Positions 15,266 through 24,648 of a DNA stretch of 64,000 bases are shown here, in pieces. Every line of letters starts with the position of its first letter. The stretch's first letter is position 1. The DNA is taken from positions 100,807-164,806 of the forward strand of contig NZ_VRUA01000007.1 in assembly GCF_008017535.1 (NCBI RefSeq), written 5' to 3'. The position numbers and the translations under genes are program-made. Origin of the DNA: Ottowia flava (GTDB taxonomy: Bacteria > Pseudomonadota > Gammaproteobacteria > Burkholderiales > Burkholderiaceae_C). The notes below the pieces were generated by a model. That model made no database searches, was not told where the DNA came from, and saw only the letters and a program-made list of their open reading frames with translations.

Positions 15266-17280
15266 GCCGCCTGGGCCGCATCGGCGGCCGCGAGCGTCGG
15301 GCCGGCAAAGCCTTTGAAGCCGCCTTTTTTCAGGTGGATCAGCAAGAGCGAAATCGCCGCGGGCGTCACACCACTGATGCGGCCGGCCTGCCCCAGCGTA
15401 TCCGGCCGGTGCTGTTGCAGCTTCTGCCGCACCTCGATCGACAGCGCGGTGATCTGCAGGTAGTCGAGGTCGGCGGGCAGGCGCAGGCTCTCGTAATAGG
15501 CCGTGCGCCCCACTTCCTCACGCTGCCGGTCGATGTAGCCCGAGTACTTGGCAGCGATCTCGACCTGCTCGACCACCGGACCAACGGCGTCTTCGCCCAA
15601 TGTTTCACGTGAAACATCGGTGGAGCGGTGCTTGCCGTCGTCCATGCCCATCAGCGCGTCGTAGCTCACACCCGGGCGGCGCAGCAAGTCGAACAGGTTG
15701 TGCTCATGCTCGATGGCCTTGCCTAGTACGCGCTCGGATTCCGTCGCAGGCAGATTGCGCGGGTTGACCCAGGTGGACTTCAATCGCTCTGTTTCACGTG
15801 AAACCGCATCGCGCTTGCGGCTGAACGCCTCCCAGCGCGCGTCGTCCACCAGACCCAGTTGGCGACCAACTTCCGTCAGACGCATGTCGGCGTTGTCTTC
15901 GCGCAGTTGCAGGCGGAATTCGGCGCGGCTGGTGAACATGCGGTAGGGCTCGGTCACGCCTTTGGTGATGAGGTCGTCGACCAGCACGCCCAAGTAGGCC
16001 TCGTCACGGCGCGGCAGCCATTGGCCGCCAAAGTCGTCGGCGCGGCCCTCCAGTTGGCGGCATTGCAGTGCGGCGTTGATGCCGGCAAACAGGCCCTGCG
16101 CCGCCGCCTCTTCGTAGCCGGTGGTGCCGTTGATCTGGCCTGCAAAGAACAGGCCGCCGATCTGCTTGGTTTCGAAGCTGCTTTTCAGGCTGCGTGGGTC
16201 GAAGTAGTCGTATTCAATGGCGTAGCCGGGGCGCAGGATGTGGGCGTTCTCCAGCCCCTTCATCGACCGCACCAGCGCCAGCTGGATGTCGAACGGCAGG
16301 CTGGTGGAAATGCCGTTGGGGTAGACCTCATGCGTGTCCAGGCCTTCGGGTTCCAGAAAGATCTGGTGGCTTTCTTTATCGGCAAAGCGGTTGATCTTGT
16401 CTTCCACGCTGGGGCAATAGCGCGGCCCCACGCCCTCGATCTTGCCGGTGAACATGGGGCTGCGGTCAAATCCGCTGCGGATGATCTCGTGCGTGCGCGC
16501 GTTGGTGTGCGTAATCCAGCACGGCACTTGCTGCGGGTGCATGTTGGCGCGGCCCATGAAGCTGAACACCGGCATGTGCGGGTTCTGGCCACCGGGCATG
16601 CCGTCGCCGGGTTGCTCTTCGCAGGCCGTGAAGTCGATGCTGCGGCCGTCCAGGCGCGGCGGCGTGCCGGTCTTCAGCCGGCCTTGCGGCAGTTTCAATT
16701 CCTTCAGGCGCGCGGACAGCGAGACCGCCGGGGGGTCGCCCGCGCGGCCGGCCTGGTAGTTGTCCAGCCCGACGTGGATGCGCCCGTCCAGGAAAGTGCC
16801 GGCCGTCAGCACCACGGTGCGGCCACGGAAGGCGATGCCGACCTGCGTCACGGCGCCGACCACGCGGCCGCCTTCCAGCAGCAGATCATCGACCGCCTGC
16901 TGGAACAGCCACAGGTTGGGCTGGTTCTCCAGCATGCGGCGGATGGCGGCCTTGTAGCGCACGCGGTCGGCCTGGGCGCGGGTGGCGCGCACGGCGGGGC
17001 CCTTGCTGCTGTTAAGGATGCGGAACTGGATGCCGCCCTCGTCCGTGGCCAGCGCCATGGCGCCACCCAGTGCATCCACTTCCTTCACCAGATGGCCCTT
17101 GCCGATGCCGCCGATGCTGGGGTTGCAGCTCATCTGGCCCAGCGTCTCGATGTTGTGGGTCAGCAGCAGGGTCTGGGCGCCCATGCGCGCGGCCGCCAGC
17201 GCGGCCTCGGTGCCGGCGTGGCCGCCGCCGACGACGATCACGTCGAAGTGCTGCGGATGGGTGTAGGTGGGTGGGGGCAC
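15262..17280 (-). CDS. mnmG: tRNA uridine-5-carboxymethylaminomethyl modification enzyme MnmG (GidA)
   Basis: 672 residues from the GTG at 17280; an ATG at 17415 in the same frame adds 45 unlike residues, so the GTG is preferred. FAD motif [18 protein letters not shown], then [50 protein letters not shown] and the C-terminal helical MnmE-binding region. With MnmE it modifies U34 of several tRNAs. Two parS sites lie within it. Some residues near positions 495 and 555 (VSRET) are encoded by those parS palindromes. Confidence 0.95.
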   Translation of the reverse strand: MPPPTYTHPQHFDVIVVGGGHAGTEAALAAARMGAQTLLLTHNIETLGQMSCNPSIGGIGKGHLVKEVDALGGAMALATDEGGIQFRILNSSKGPAVRATRAQADRVRYKAAIRRMLENQPNLWLFQQAVDDLLLEGGRVVGAVTQVGIAFRGRTVVLTAGTFLDGRIHVGLDNYQAGRAGDPPAVSLSARLKELKLPQGRLKTGTPPRLDGRSIDFTACEEQPGDGMPGGQNPHMPVFSFMGRANMHPQQVPCWITHTNARTHEIIRSGFDRSPMFTGKIEGVGPRYCPSVEDKINRFADKESHQIFLEPEGLDTHEVYPNGISTSLPFDIQLALVRSMKGLENAHILRPGYAIEYDYFDPRSLKSSFETKQIGGLFFAGQINGTTGYEEAAAQGLFAGINAALQCRQLEGRADDFGGQWLPRRDEAYLGVLVDDLITKGVTEPYRMFTSRAEFRLQLREDNADMRLTEVGRQLGLVDDARWEAFSRKRDAVSRETERLKSTWVNPRNLPATESERVLGKAIEHEHNLFDLLRRPGVSYDALMGMDDGKHRSTDVSRETLGEDAVGPVVEQVEIAAKYSGYIDRQREEVGRTAYYESLRLPADLDYLQITALSIEVRQKLQQHRPDTLGQAGRISGVTPAAISLLLIHLKKGGFKGFAGPTLAAADAAQAA
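15601..15616. other. parS: parS site (canonical)
   Basis: TGTTTCACGTGAAACA, the exact consensus ParB-binding palindrome, inside mnmG. It encodes VSRET in the MnmG frame. Confidence 0.96.
15790..15805. other. parS: parS site (one mismatch)
   Basis: TGTTTCACGTGAAACC, consensus except for the last base, 189 bp from the perfect site and also inside mnmG. Confidence 0.92.
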
Positions 17281-17342
17281 GGCAAATGGCGGCGCTGCTG
17301 GCAGGCCGCGTCCTCTGAATTCGGGAAAGGCGCTTATTTTAA

Positions 17343-17400
17343 AGGCAATTGGCCATTCTGTCGCGACCACACTGCGCAGACAGCTACCCTTTTCATAGCA
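17343..17400 (-). repeat. Class 1 dispersed repeat, copy 6
   Basis: On the minus strand: GCTATGAAAAGGGTAGCTGT, CTGCGCAG, then AATGGCCAATTGCC. It lies in the mnmG/gdhA divergent intergenic region, upstream of mnmG. Confidence 0.8.
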
Positions 17401-17522
17401 TCTAAGCGCCGCCAATCGACCATCTCACGCCGCCCTGCTATGCTGACGGGCAGACCGTCAAGGCGCCCAGCCAAGGAATGCTGGGGCATGTATGTCGGTC
17501 CAACCAGGAGACCAAGACTTCC

Positions 17523-18896
17523 ATGGCTACCGCCAAATCCAAGAAGGCCTCGCCGGCCCCCGTCACCAAAGCTGCGCCGAAGACCTCGGCCGCGGCCGCC
17601 CCGGCGCCCACCAGCGCGCCCGTGCACCAGGTGCCGTCCTACCTCGATCCCAACCACCTTGGCCCCTGGGGTATCTACCTCACGCAGGTTGACCGCGTCA
17701 CGCCCTACCTTGGGCCGCTCGCGCGCTGGGTCGAAACACTCAAACGCCCCAAGCGCGCGCTGATCGTCGACGTGCCCATTGAAATGGACAACGGCACCAT
17801 CGCGCACTTCGAAGGCTACCGCGTGCAGCACAACGTCAGCCGCGGCCCCGGCAAGGGTGGCGTGCGCTTCCACCAGGCGGTGACCCTGTCTGAAGTGATG
17901 GCGCTGGCGGCCTGGATGTCGGTGAAGAACGCCGCCGTGAACGTGCCCTACGGCGGTGCCAAAGGCGGCATCCGGGTCGACCCGCGCACCTTGTCCAAGG
18001 GCGAGCTGGAACGCCTGACGCGCCGCTACACCAGCGAAATCGGCATCATCATCGGCCCGCACAAGGACATTCCGGCACCCGACGTCAACACCAACGAGAA
18101 GGTGATGGCCTGGATGATGGACACCTACTCGATGAACGTCGGCGCCACCGCCACCGGCGTGGTCACCGGCAAACCGGTCGACCTGGGCGGCTCGCTCGGC
18201 CGACGCGAGGCCACGGGCCGCGGCGTGTTCACCGTGGGCGTTGAGGCGGCGCAGCAGATCGGCCTGCCGATCGCCGGCGCGCGCGTGGCGGTCCAAGGCT
18301 TCGGCAACGTGGGCGGCATCGCCGGCAAGCTGTTCGCCGAGGCGGGCGCCCTGGTCGTCGCGGTGCAGGACCACACCGGCGGCATAGCCAACGACAAGGG
18401 CCTGAACGTGCCCAAACTGCTTGACCATGTGGCAGAAACCGGCGGTGTGGCCGGCTTCAAGGGTGCCGAAGCACTCAAGCCCGGCGAGTTCTGGGGCACC
18501 AAGTGCGACATCCTGATCCCCGCCGCGCTGGAAGGCCAGCTGACCAAGGAGAACGCCGGCAAGGTGAAGGCCAAGATGGTGATCGAAGGCGCCAACGGCC
18601 CCACCACCCCCGAGGCCGACGACATCCTGCAGGACAAGGGCATCCTGGTCGTGCCCGACGTCATCGCCAACGCCGGCGGCGTGACGGTGAGCTACTTCGA
18701 ATGGGTGCAGGACTTCTCCAGCTTCTTCTGGAGCGAAGAGGAGATCAACCAGCGCCTGGTGCGCATCATGAAAGAGGCGTTTGCCGGTGTGTGGAACACC
18801 GCGCAACAGCACAAGGTCAGCCTGCGCACCGCCACCTTCATCGTGGCTTGTACGCGCATCCTGACGGCGCGCGATCAGCGCGGCCTCTACCCCTGA
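17523..18896 (+). CDS. gdhA: Glu/Leu/Phe/Val dehydrogenase (glutamate dehydrogenase)
   Basis: 457 residues. An Ala/Pro/Lys-rich N-terminal extension of about 35 residues precedes the catalytic domain: [19 protein letters not shown], then [16 protein letters not shown] with the catalytic Lys, [19 protein letters not shown], the NAD(P) Rossmann motif [17 protein letters not shown] and [12 protein letters not shown]. It interconverts glutamate and 2-oxoglutarate plus ammonia. A GGAG lies 12 nt before the ATG. It is divergent from mnmG. NAD versus NADP preference is not clear from sequence. Confidence 0.95.
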   Translation: MATAKSKKASPAPVTKAAPKTSAAAAPAPTSAPVHQVPSYLDPNHLGPWGIYLTQVDRVTPYLGPLARWVETLKRPKRALIVDVPIEMDNGTIAHFEGYRVQHNVSRGPGKGGVRFHQAVTLSEVMALAAWMSVKNAAVNVPYGGAKGGIRVDPRTLSKGELERLTRRYTSEIGIIIGPHKDIPAPDVNTNEKVMAWMMDTYSMNVGATATGVVTGKPVDLGGSLGRREATGRGVFTVGVEAAQQIGLPIAGARVAVQGFGNVGGIAGKLFAEAGALVVAVQDHTGGIANDKGLNVPKLLDHVAETGGVAGFKGAEALKPGEFWGTKCDILIPAALEGQLTKENAGKVKAKMVIEGANGPTTPEADDILQDKGILVVPDVIANAGGVTVSYFEWVQDFSSFFWSEEEINQRLVRIMKEAFAGVWNTAQQHKVSLRTATFIVACTRILTARDQRGLYP

Positions 18897-18954
18897 TGTA
18901 CCGCAGGGCGGTGCCGGTGCGCACCGCCCCAGGCCCATCTGCGGTGGCGCAAGC

Positions 18955-19170
18955 TCAATGCGCCACGCCTTGCATCCAGGCGCTGCGGATCAGCTGACCG
19001 CACTGGAACGAATCGAAACCGCTGCCCGACTGATCGGCCCGCGCCACGATGCCGTACCAGGTCTTGCTGGCATCCATCCACGGGTAGAAACCGAACGAGC
19101 CGGCGCTGGTAGCCGGGTTGGTGCAGACCGCGTGCGCGCCCAAGCACCCGTGGACCCGACGGTAGGCGCA
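18955..19170 (-). pseudogene. Remnant of a beta-lactamase/serine hydrolase gene (C-terminus only)
   Basis: On the minus strand the frame reads HGCLGAHAVCTNPATSAG, then SFGFYPWMDASKTWYGIVAR and ends WMQGVAH. SFGFYPWxD...YG is typical of the C-terminal strands of class C beta-lactamase-like serine hydrolases. The catalytic S-x-x-K and Y-x-N parts are missing, and only about 70 residues remain before the match disappears near 19170. The remnant sits between gdhA and the CDF gene, so it appears to be the end of a deleted gene. Confidence 0.6.
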
Positions 19171-19257
19171 CCGCCTTTCCGGCGTCTGTACCGAGGTGTC
19201 TGGCGTGCAAAGGTCGCACCGCAGCGCCTCGGCCGTGGTGTGGGGCGCCCGACAGGC

Positions 19258-20229
19258 TCAGCCGTTGCCCTCGGCGCCCCGCCGTTGCCGGCGCCGCAGC
19301 CGTTCGGCCCAGGCCTGCGGCGTCTGCGGCTTGACGAACAGCGCAATCACGTCAGGCGCCGTGCGCTGCAACACCGCTTCGATGCGCTCGATGCAGGCCT
19401 CGATCTCCACCGCCGTCATGGCGTCGTCGAAAGCAACGCTGATCGCGGCAATCACCGTGTGCGGCCCCTGCTGCGACGTGATCACGCCGTTGATCGTGCG
19501 GATGCCCGGCTCGCCCTGCGCTGCTTCCAGAATCAGGCGGCGCACGCGCGGCAGGGCCGGCTCGCCCATCAGCAGACCCTTGGTCTCGACGGCCAGGAAA
19601 TAGGCGGTCGCCGCCAGCACCCCACCGATCAGGATCGAAGCGATGCCGTCGGCCTCCGGCAGCTCCAGCAGGTGGCTGGCCGCCACACCGGCCAGCGCGA
19701 TCATGAGGCCCAGCATCGCTGCACTGTCCTCGAACAGCACGACGAACGTGGTCGGATCCTTGCTGTCGCGCACCGCCTGCAAGGTGTCGACCTCGCCGCG
19801 CGCCCGCTTGAACTCGCGCCAGGCGACCCACCACGAAGCGCCCTCGAACGCCATCGCCGCAAGCAGGACGACGTAGTTGATGATCGGCCGCTCGATCGGC
19901 TCAGGGTGGCGCAAGTGGTGCACGCCTTCGTACAGCGAAACCCCTGCGCCCAGCGCAAACACGAGCAGCGCGACGATGAATGACCAGAAATACAGCTCGC
20001 GCCCATAACCGAACGGATGCGACTCGTCTGCCGGCCGGCGCGCGCGCTTCATGCCATAGAGCAGCAGCACTTCGTTGCCGGTGTCGACCAGCGAGTGCAC
20101 ACCTTCGCTCAACATGGCCGAACTGCCGGTCAACGCCGCCGCGATGAACTTGACCACTGCCACGGCCAGGTTGCCAGCCATTGCCGCGTACACCACCATG
20201 CGGCTGGAATCGGCCTGCTGCGTTGTCAT
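19258..20229 (-). CDS. Cation diffusion facilitator (CDF) metal efflux transporter
   Basis: 323 residues. Six helices with the CDF signature in helix II, SSAMLSEGVHSLVDTGNEVLLLYG, and helix V/VI FEDSAAMLGLMIALAGVAA, then a cytoplasmic C-terminal domain (GIRTINGVITSQQGPHTVIAAISVAF). The FGYGRELYFWSFIVALLVF stretch is typical. It exchanges Zn, Co, Fe or Mn for protons at the inner membrane; the metal cannot be assigned by eye. It stands alone. Confidence 0.92.
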   Translation of the reverse strand: MTTQQADSSRMVVYAAMAGNLAVAVVKFIAAALTGSSAMLSEGVHSLVDTGNEVLLLYGMKRARRPADESHPFGYGRELYFWSFIVALLVFALGAGVSLYEGVHHLRHPEPIERPIINYVVLLAAMAFEGASWWVAWREFKRARGEVDTLQAVRDSKDPTTFVVLFEDSAAMLGLMIALAGVAASHLLELPEADGIASILIGGVLAATAYFLAVETKGLLMGEPALPRVRRLILEAAQGEPGIRTINGVITSQQGPHTVIAAISVAFDDAMTAVEIEACIERIEAVLQRTAPDVIALFVKPQTPQAWAERLRRRQRRGAEGNG

Positions 20230-20406
20230 GGCGGGGTGCCGCGGCTGGTCGCGCGTGCTAAAGCATTACCGCTCGGGCGCTGAATACGTCAGGCACACAC
20301 CCGCACAGGACATTGGACGCGCCAGCGTGGCTTCGGTGAATGTCATGGCCGCTTGTCCAGAGCCCTGGAGACTGCGAGCGGCCGGCGCAGGCGCGGCCCG
20401 CAAGCG

Positions 20407-20592
20407 TCATTTCAACGCGTTGCCAATCGCCTTGCCGCCCAGCATGGCCAACACCAGCATGACCACCGCAACGACGAGAAACAGAATGAACAGGATCTTG
20501 GCGATGCCAGCCGCGCCCGCGGCAACACCACTGAAGCCCAGTAAACCGGAGATCAACGCGATCACGGCGAAAATAATGGCCCACTTCAACAT
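20407..20592 (-). CDS. DUF1328 (YtjA-like) small membrane protein
   Basis: 61 residues: [20 protein letters not shown], then [20 protein letters not shown] and [11 protein letters not shown]. Two hydrophobic helices and the LKWAIIFLVIALIAGLLGF-like start identify DUF1328. AGAGGA lies 8-13 nt upstream of the ATG. Its role is unknown; in related bacteria such genes are often stress-induced. Confidence 0.93.
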   Translation of the reverse strand: MLKWAIIFAVIALISGLLGFSGVAAGAAGIAKILFILFLVVAVVMLVLAMLGGKAIGNALK

Positions 20593-20740
20593 GGTTGGAT
20601 TCCTCTTTTTTTCGTGTACAGACGGTTTTCGGGTTTGTTGTCGACGATTGTGGGCAGGGCATGTGTCCGGCCGGCGTCGGCGAGCGAGGCCGCACGCCGT
20701 AGGACAACGCTGCACACAGGCAGTACCTTGCACCGCGTAT

Positions 20741-20795
20741 TAGCTATATTTCTGGAAGCTGCCTGCGCATTACCAGCAAGGGCTTTGACCTGCTT
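20741..20795 (+). repeat. Class 1 dispersed repeat, copy 7
   Basis: TAGCTATATTTCTGGAAGCT, GCCTGCGCATTACC, then AAGGGCTTTGACC. The arms are weaker than usual; it ends where the next gene starts. Confidence 0.65.
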
Positions 20796-21085
20796 TGATC
20801 GATAACACCGCTCGCCCCGACTGCCGCCCGGGATGCGGCGCCTGCTGCATCGCACCATCGATCAGCTCGCCGATTCCGGGCATGCCGCAGGGCAAACCGG
20901 CCGGTGTGCGCTGCGTGCAGCTGGACGCCGACCTGCGTTGCCGCCTGTTCGGTCGGCCCGAGCGCCCGGCAGTTTGCGGCGGGCTGCGCCCCGAACACGC
21001 CATGTGCGGTCCCGCCGACGACGGCGGCGCGCACGCGATGCGCTGGCTCACCGCGCTCGAGCGCGCGACGGCCGCAGCCGACTGA
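20795..21085 (+). CDS. YkgJ-family cysteine-cluster protein
   Basis: 96 residues from a TTG start. [20 protein letters not shown], then [17 protein letters not shown] and RPAVCGGL is the eight-Cys pattern of the YkgJ/UPF0153 family, thought to bind zinc or an iron-sulfur cluster. The family usually starts only a few residues before the first Cys, as here. No SD is visible; the class 1 repeat abuts the start. Confidence 0.85.
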   Translation: MIDNTARPDCRPGCGACCIAPSISSPIPGMPQGKPAGVRCVQLDADLRCRLFGRPERPAVCGGLRPEHAMCGPADDGGAHAMRWLTALERATAAAD

Positions 21086-21510
21086 CGTCTGGCAGCGCGG
21101 CCGCGCGCCCGTGCCAGGCAGCCGCAGCCGCAGCCGCGCGATCGGATCTTGAATGTGCTTTTTTTTACCCGCCTGTCCTCCCTGACTGCTGGTGCCCCCC
21201 TTGCCAGGGGCGTGCGCGCTGGCCGGCAAGTCGGCGACAGCGCGCACCCATTAAATTTATGTTTTAAAGCATAGGGATAAGTGCCTGCGGGAAGCCCGTG
21301 CTCACTGCGCGACAAAGGCCCGAGCCGTGACGTAGTTGGCGTTGGCTGCCACGGGTGTCCTGTACCCGGCACGGCAGCGCGTCGATGCGCGCTCGGGCCA
21401 CCTCCACGCCAAATGCCGATCTTTGGTACGCTGGTTGTGGCCCGGGTGACGTGCCTGCAGTCAAGCCGCACGCGCCGCACCCGCGCCTTGTTCAACCCTG
21501 GAGCCGTTTC
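21086..21510. other. Intergenic region without a recognised gene
   Basis: About 425 bp. It contains an AT-rich patch around 21250-21280 that could hold the GST promoter. Frames across it are low-complexity and lack family motifs. Confidence 0.5.
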
Positions 21511-22116
21511 ATGAAACTGTTTTATTCCGCCGGCGCCTGCTCGCTGTCGCCCCACATCGCACTGGAAGAGTCCGGGCTGAAGTACGAAGCCATTTCCGCA
21601 CCGACCAAGACCAAAGTGCTGCCGGACGGCTCGGACTACCGCAAGATCAACCCGCTGGGCTACGTGCCTTACCTGGTGTTAGACGACGGGACCGGCCTGC
21701 GCGAAGGCCCGGCCATCGTGCAGTACATCGCCGACCAGGCGCCCGACAAGAAGCTGGCGCCACCCAACGGCACGCTCGCGCGCTACCAGTTGCAGAGCTG
21801 GCTGAACTTCATCGGCACCGAAGTCCACAAGAACTTCAGTCCGCTGTTCAATCCGGCCATGCCCGAAGAGGCCAAGAAGCTGTTCGTCACCAACCTGCTC
21901 GGCCGCCTGAAGTGGGTGGATGGCGAACTGGCCGGCAAGTCCTACCTGATGGGCGACGACTTCACCGTGGCCGACGGCTACCTGTTCGTGGTGACCAACT
22001 GGGCCAAACCGATGAACATCGACCTGTCGGATCTGCCCAACCTGCTGGCGTTCCGCGAGCGCGTGGCCGCGCGTCCTGCGGTGCAGCGTGCGATGCAGGC
22101 CGAAGGACTGACCTGA
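21511..22116 (+). CDS. gstA: Beta-class glutathione S-transferase
   Basis: 201 residues: MKLFYSAGACSLSPHIALEESGLKYEAI with the beta-class Cys10 in GACS, then the thioredoxin-fold cis-Pro (GYVPYL), LREGPAIVQYIADQ with the E/S glutathione-binding pair, and the helical domain with DDFTVADGYLFVV. It is a cytoplasmic detoxification enzyme. GGAG lies 8 nt before the ATG at 21511. The frame extends upstream but without family sequence. Confidence 0.95.
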   Translation: MKLFYSAGACSLSPHIALEESGLKYEAISAPTKTKVLPDGSDYRKINPLGYVPYLVLDDGTGLREGPAIVQYIADQAPDKKLAPPNGTLARYQLQSWLNFIGTEVHKNFSPLFNPAMPEEAKKLFVTNLLGRLKWVDGELAGKSYLMGDDFTVADGYLFVVTNWAKPMNIDLSDLPNLLAFRERVAARPAVQRAMQAEGLT

Positions 22117-22179
22117 TCGCAGACGGGATGCGCAAGCGCGCACAACCACGGCAGAGGTTGTGCGAGCATTGCCTGGTCA

Positions 22180-22240
22180 AGCTACTTTTTTAATAGCTGA
22201 TCACGCTTATTGCTATTGCGCTGGCGGCCAATATACTCAA
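22180..22240 (+). repeat. Class 1 dispersed repeat, copy 8 (degenerate)
   Basis: AGCTACTTTTTTAATAGCTG (arm AGCTA...TAGCT), then ATCACGCTTATTGCTATTGC and GGCGGCCAATA. The hairpin arm and the GGCCAAT end are kept; the core has drifted. Confidence 0.7.
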
Positions 22241-22273
22241 AAACCGATTCGATCGCCATCAGCGCGGTGGCGA

Positions 22274-23140
22274 TCACAGCACGGGCGGCGCCGGCTGCTT
22301 GCTGGGCTTGCGCCAGGCGTCGGTGGTCATGTGGTCCACCTGCACACTGTTGCTGATCGCCAGTTGCTTGCCCTGCGTGCCGCTCAGCACCTTTTGCATG
22401 GCGCGGTCGACAGCAGCCTGCAACGCCCGGTCGCCCTTGCGCATGACGAGGGCGTAGGGCTCCACCGTCAGCTGCTCTCGGCGCAGGGCCAACGCGGGGT
22501 CTTTGGGGATCATCAGCTCGTCGGCGACCAGCGTGTCGATGGTCTTGTTCTTGAGCAGTTGCACGCCCTCGCCGTAGCTGCTGACTTCGCGCACCGGGCC
22601 CAGCAACAGCGTGGCGGCCTTCTTGGCGGCGTAGGTCTTCATCAGCCCCTGCGCGGTGGAGCCGCGCAGCACGCCGGTGCGGCCGAATTCGCGCGGCGAC
22701 GCGTACTGCGTGTCGCCGGCGCGGTAGGCGGCCACTACGCGCGACACGTAGAAGGTGTCGGAAAAATCCACCAATTCGGCGCGCGCGGCGGTGTTGGACG
22801 TGATGCCGCAGTGCAGGTCGATCTTGCCGTCTTTCAACATGCTGAACGAATCGAACAGCGACACCGGTTCGAACTTCACGGCGATAGGCGCCTTCAGCTC
22901 TTCACTCATGTGCTGCACGATGGCCTGGCACAGGCCCCAGCTGAAGCCGGCCGGCTTGCCATTGCCGTCCAGGTACGAAAACGGTTGCGCATCCTTGCGC
23001 ACACCGAGGGTGATGCTCTTGCTGGCCGCGATCTTGGCCAGCGTATCGGCGGGCGCCGACTGCGCGAACGCGGGCGCGGTGGACAGGACGGCCGCGCACA
23101 GCACGGCGCGGTGAATCAGGGTGGCAACAACGGGACGCAT
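22274..23140 (-). CDS. Periplasmic amino-acid-binding protein (SBP family 3)
   Basis: 288 residues. Signal peptide MRPVVATLIHRAVLCAAVLS, then TAPAFAQ. The mature part has ITLGVRKDAQPFSYLDGNGKPAGFSW, DLHCGITSNTAARAELVDFSDTFYVSR and a C-terminal lobe with VADELMIPKDPAL, typical of glutamate/aspartate-type binding proteins of ABC importers. No permease or ATPase gene is adjacent, so it is either an orphan receptor or works with a distant transporter. The start at 23140 is the Met just before the signal peptide. Confidence 0.88.
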   Translation of the reverse strand: MRPVVATLIHRAVLCAAVLSTAPAFAQSAPADTLAKIAASKSITLGVRKDAQPFSYLDGNGKPAGFSWGLCQAIVQHMSEELKAPIAVKFEPVSLFDSFSMLKDGKIDLHCGITSNTAARAELVDFSDTFYVSRVVAAYRAGDTQYASPREFGRTGVLRGSTAQGLMKTYAAKKAATLLLGPVREVSSYGEGVQLLKNKTIDTLVADELMIPKDPALALRREQLTVEPYALVMRKGDRALQAAVDRAMQKVLSGTQGKQLAISNSVQVDHMTTDAWRKPSKQPAPPVL

Positions 23141-23306
23141 AAGAAGCTTTCTTGCAACGGTCTTGCGCGGCCGACCTCCGGCGCGCTCCGGCGCGCATTG
23201 TTGGCGCCGCAACGGGCGCCGCCTAGGTCTATGGCGCCACAACGGTGCCCAGTATGCGCACTAGTTCCGCCATCGGTGCAAGCGCCCGACGCGCCCGCGC
23301 AATAAG

Positions 23307-24518
23307 TCACATCAGCGGCTTCTGCCGCCAGGCCATCAGAGCGCCCAGCCACAGCGCGCCGGCCGAATACACCAGCCCGCGCGCCAGCCCACCCGCGCCG
23401 TCGGCCACCCAGCCCACCACGGTTGGCCCGACGATCTGGCCCAGCGCGAACAAGATGGTGAAGGCACTGATGCCCGCCGCCCACTGCGGCTGCGGCAGGT
23501 TGTGGCGCACAAAGGCCGTGGTCGACGCCACCACCGACAGGAACACCGCGCCAAACAGCAGGCCCGAGGCCAGCACCACCGGCCACGCGCCGGTCAGCGC
23601 CGGCAGCACCGTGGCCACGCCCAGCAGCGCGTTCAGCAGCGCCAGCGCACCGCCGCCTTTGGCGCGGTTGAGCAAGCCGGCCCAGATGCGCGCCGACGCC
23701 ACCACCGCCAGCCCCAGCAAGGCGTAGAACAGCGTGATGGCGCCGGGGCGCACGCCTTGCTCGCGCAGCAGCGCGATCACAAAGGTCATGTAACCGATGT
23801 AGCCCACACCAAACAGCGTGTAGCCAACCAGGGCCGGCACCATGCGCCGCCAGGGCAGGGGATGGTGAACAGAATTGGCCTTTGGCCCTACAGCCACCTG
23901 CGCAACCAGCTCCTCTTTTTGAAGTACCCTGGCAGGCCACAGCAAGCCCAGCGTGGCCAGCACGCAGGCCAGCGCCAGCCCCCACCAGGCCCAGGCCCAG
24001 GCGTGCGGGGCCGCCGCGCCCGCCGCCAGCAGCGCCGGCACGCCCAGCGCCGACACCACGATGCCCCAGCCCGTGCCGCCGTAGTACAGGCCCAGCAGCA
24101 GGCCGGCGTGCTCCGGCGCGCGCGCGCCCAGGCGCGCCGCCATCAGCCCGCCGGCCACAAACACCAGCGCGCTGGCCGCGCCCGCCAGCGTGCGTTGCAG
24201 CATCAGCGGCCCGGCCGCGGTGAAAAAGCCCGACGCCGCCATGAACACGCTGGCCAGCAGCGCGCCGCCCAGCAGCACGCGCGACGCGCCAAAGCGGCGG
24301 ATCAGCCGCGGCGTGGCCAGCGCGCCGATCAGGTAGCCCAGCGCGTTGGCGGTGTTCATGGCGCCGGCCAGGGTGTAGCTCCAATCCAGGTCCTCGCGCA
24401 TCACCGGCAGCAGCAGCCCGTAAGCGAAGCGCGTCACGCCCAGCGACACGGCCGCGCCCAGCGACAGGGCAAGCGCCAGCCACAGCAGGCGGCGCAGGGA
24501 AGACTCGGGCGCGGGCAT
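23307..24518 (-). CDS. YbfB/YjiJ-family MFS transporter with repeat-derived loop
   Basis: 403 residues with about twelve helices; SLGVTRFAYGLLLPVMREDLDWSYTLAGAMNTANALGYL is the family signature. The central cytoplasmic loop (VLQKEELVAQVAVGPKANSVHHP, residues about 195-217) is encoded by a class 1 repeat at 23873-23930. The insertion is in frame and falls in the 6/7 loop, where length is tolerated. The start at 24518 gives MPAPESSLRRLLWLALALSL; a long upstream frame is Arg/Ala-rich noise. Confidence 0.88.
   Translation of the reverse strand: MPAPESSLRRLLWLALALSLGAAVSLGVTRFAYGLLLPVMREDLDWSYTLAGAMNTANALGYLIGALATPRLIRRFGASRVLLGGALLASVFMAASGFFTAAGPLMLQRTLAGAASALVFVAGGLMAARLGARAPEHAGLLLGLYYGGTGWGIVVSALGVPALLAAGAAAPHAWAWAWWGLALACVLATLGLLWPARVLQKEELVAQVAVGPKANSVHHPLPWRRMVPALVGYTLFGVGYIGYMTFVIALLREQGVRPGAITLFYALLGLAVVASARIWAGLLNRAKGGGALALLNALLGVATVLPALTGAWPVVLASGLLFGAVFLSVVASTTAFVRHNLPQPQWAAGISAFTILFALGQIVGPTVVGWVADGAGGLARGLVYSAGALWLGALMAWRQKPLM
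23873..23930 (-). repeat. Class 1 dispersed repeat, copy 9, inside the MFS gene
   Basis: On the minus strand: GGAGCTGGTTGCGCAGGTGG, then CTGTAGGGCCAAAGGCCAATTC. It is a complete core read in the sense direction of the gene, encoding ELVAQVAVGPKAN. Confidence 0.85.
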
Positions 24519-24648
24519 GCGCGCATTGTGGAGCAGGCGTGCGGCCGCGCGCCGCGCCGTGGCGACAGCGGCGCCCGCCCGCGCCGCGCACGATCGGCGC
24601 ACAATGATCGGCCACTTCGACACCGCGCCAGCCGCAAGGACCCTTCGT

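Noticed and set aside
15859..17763. Long plus-strand open frame (634 codons) across mnmG
   Set aside because: It is the complement of mnmG in high-GC DNA; the translation is Ala/Arg/His-rich and has no family motifs.
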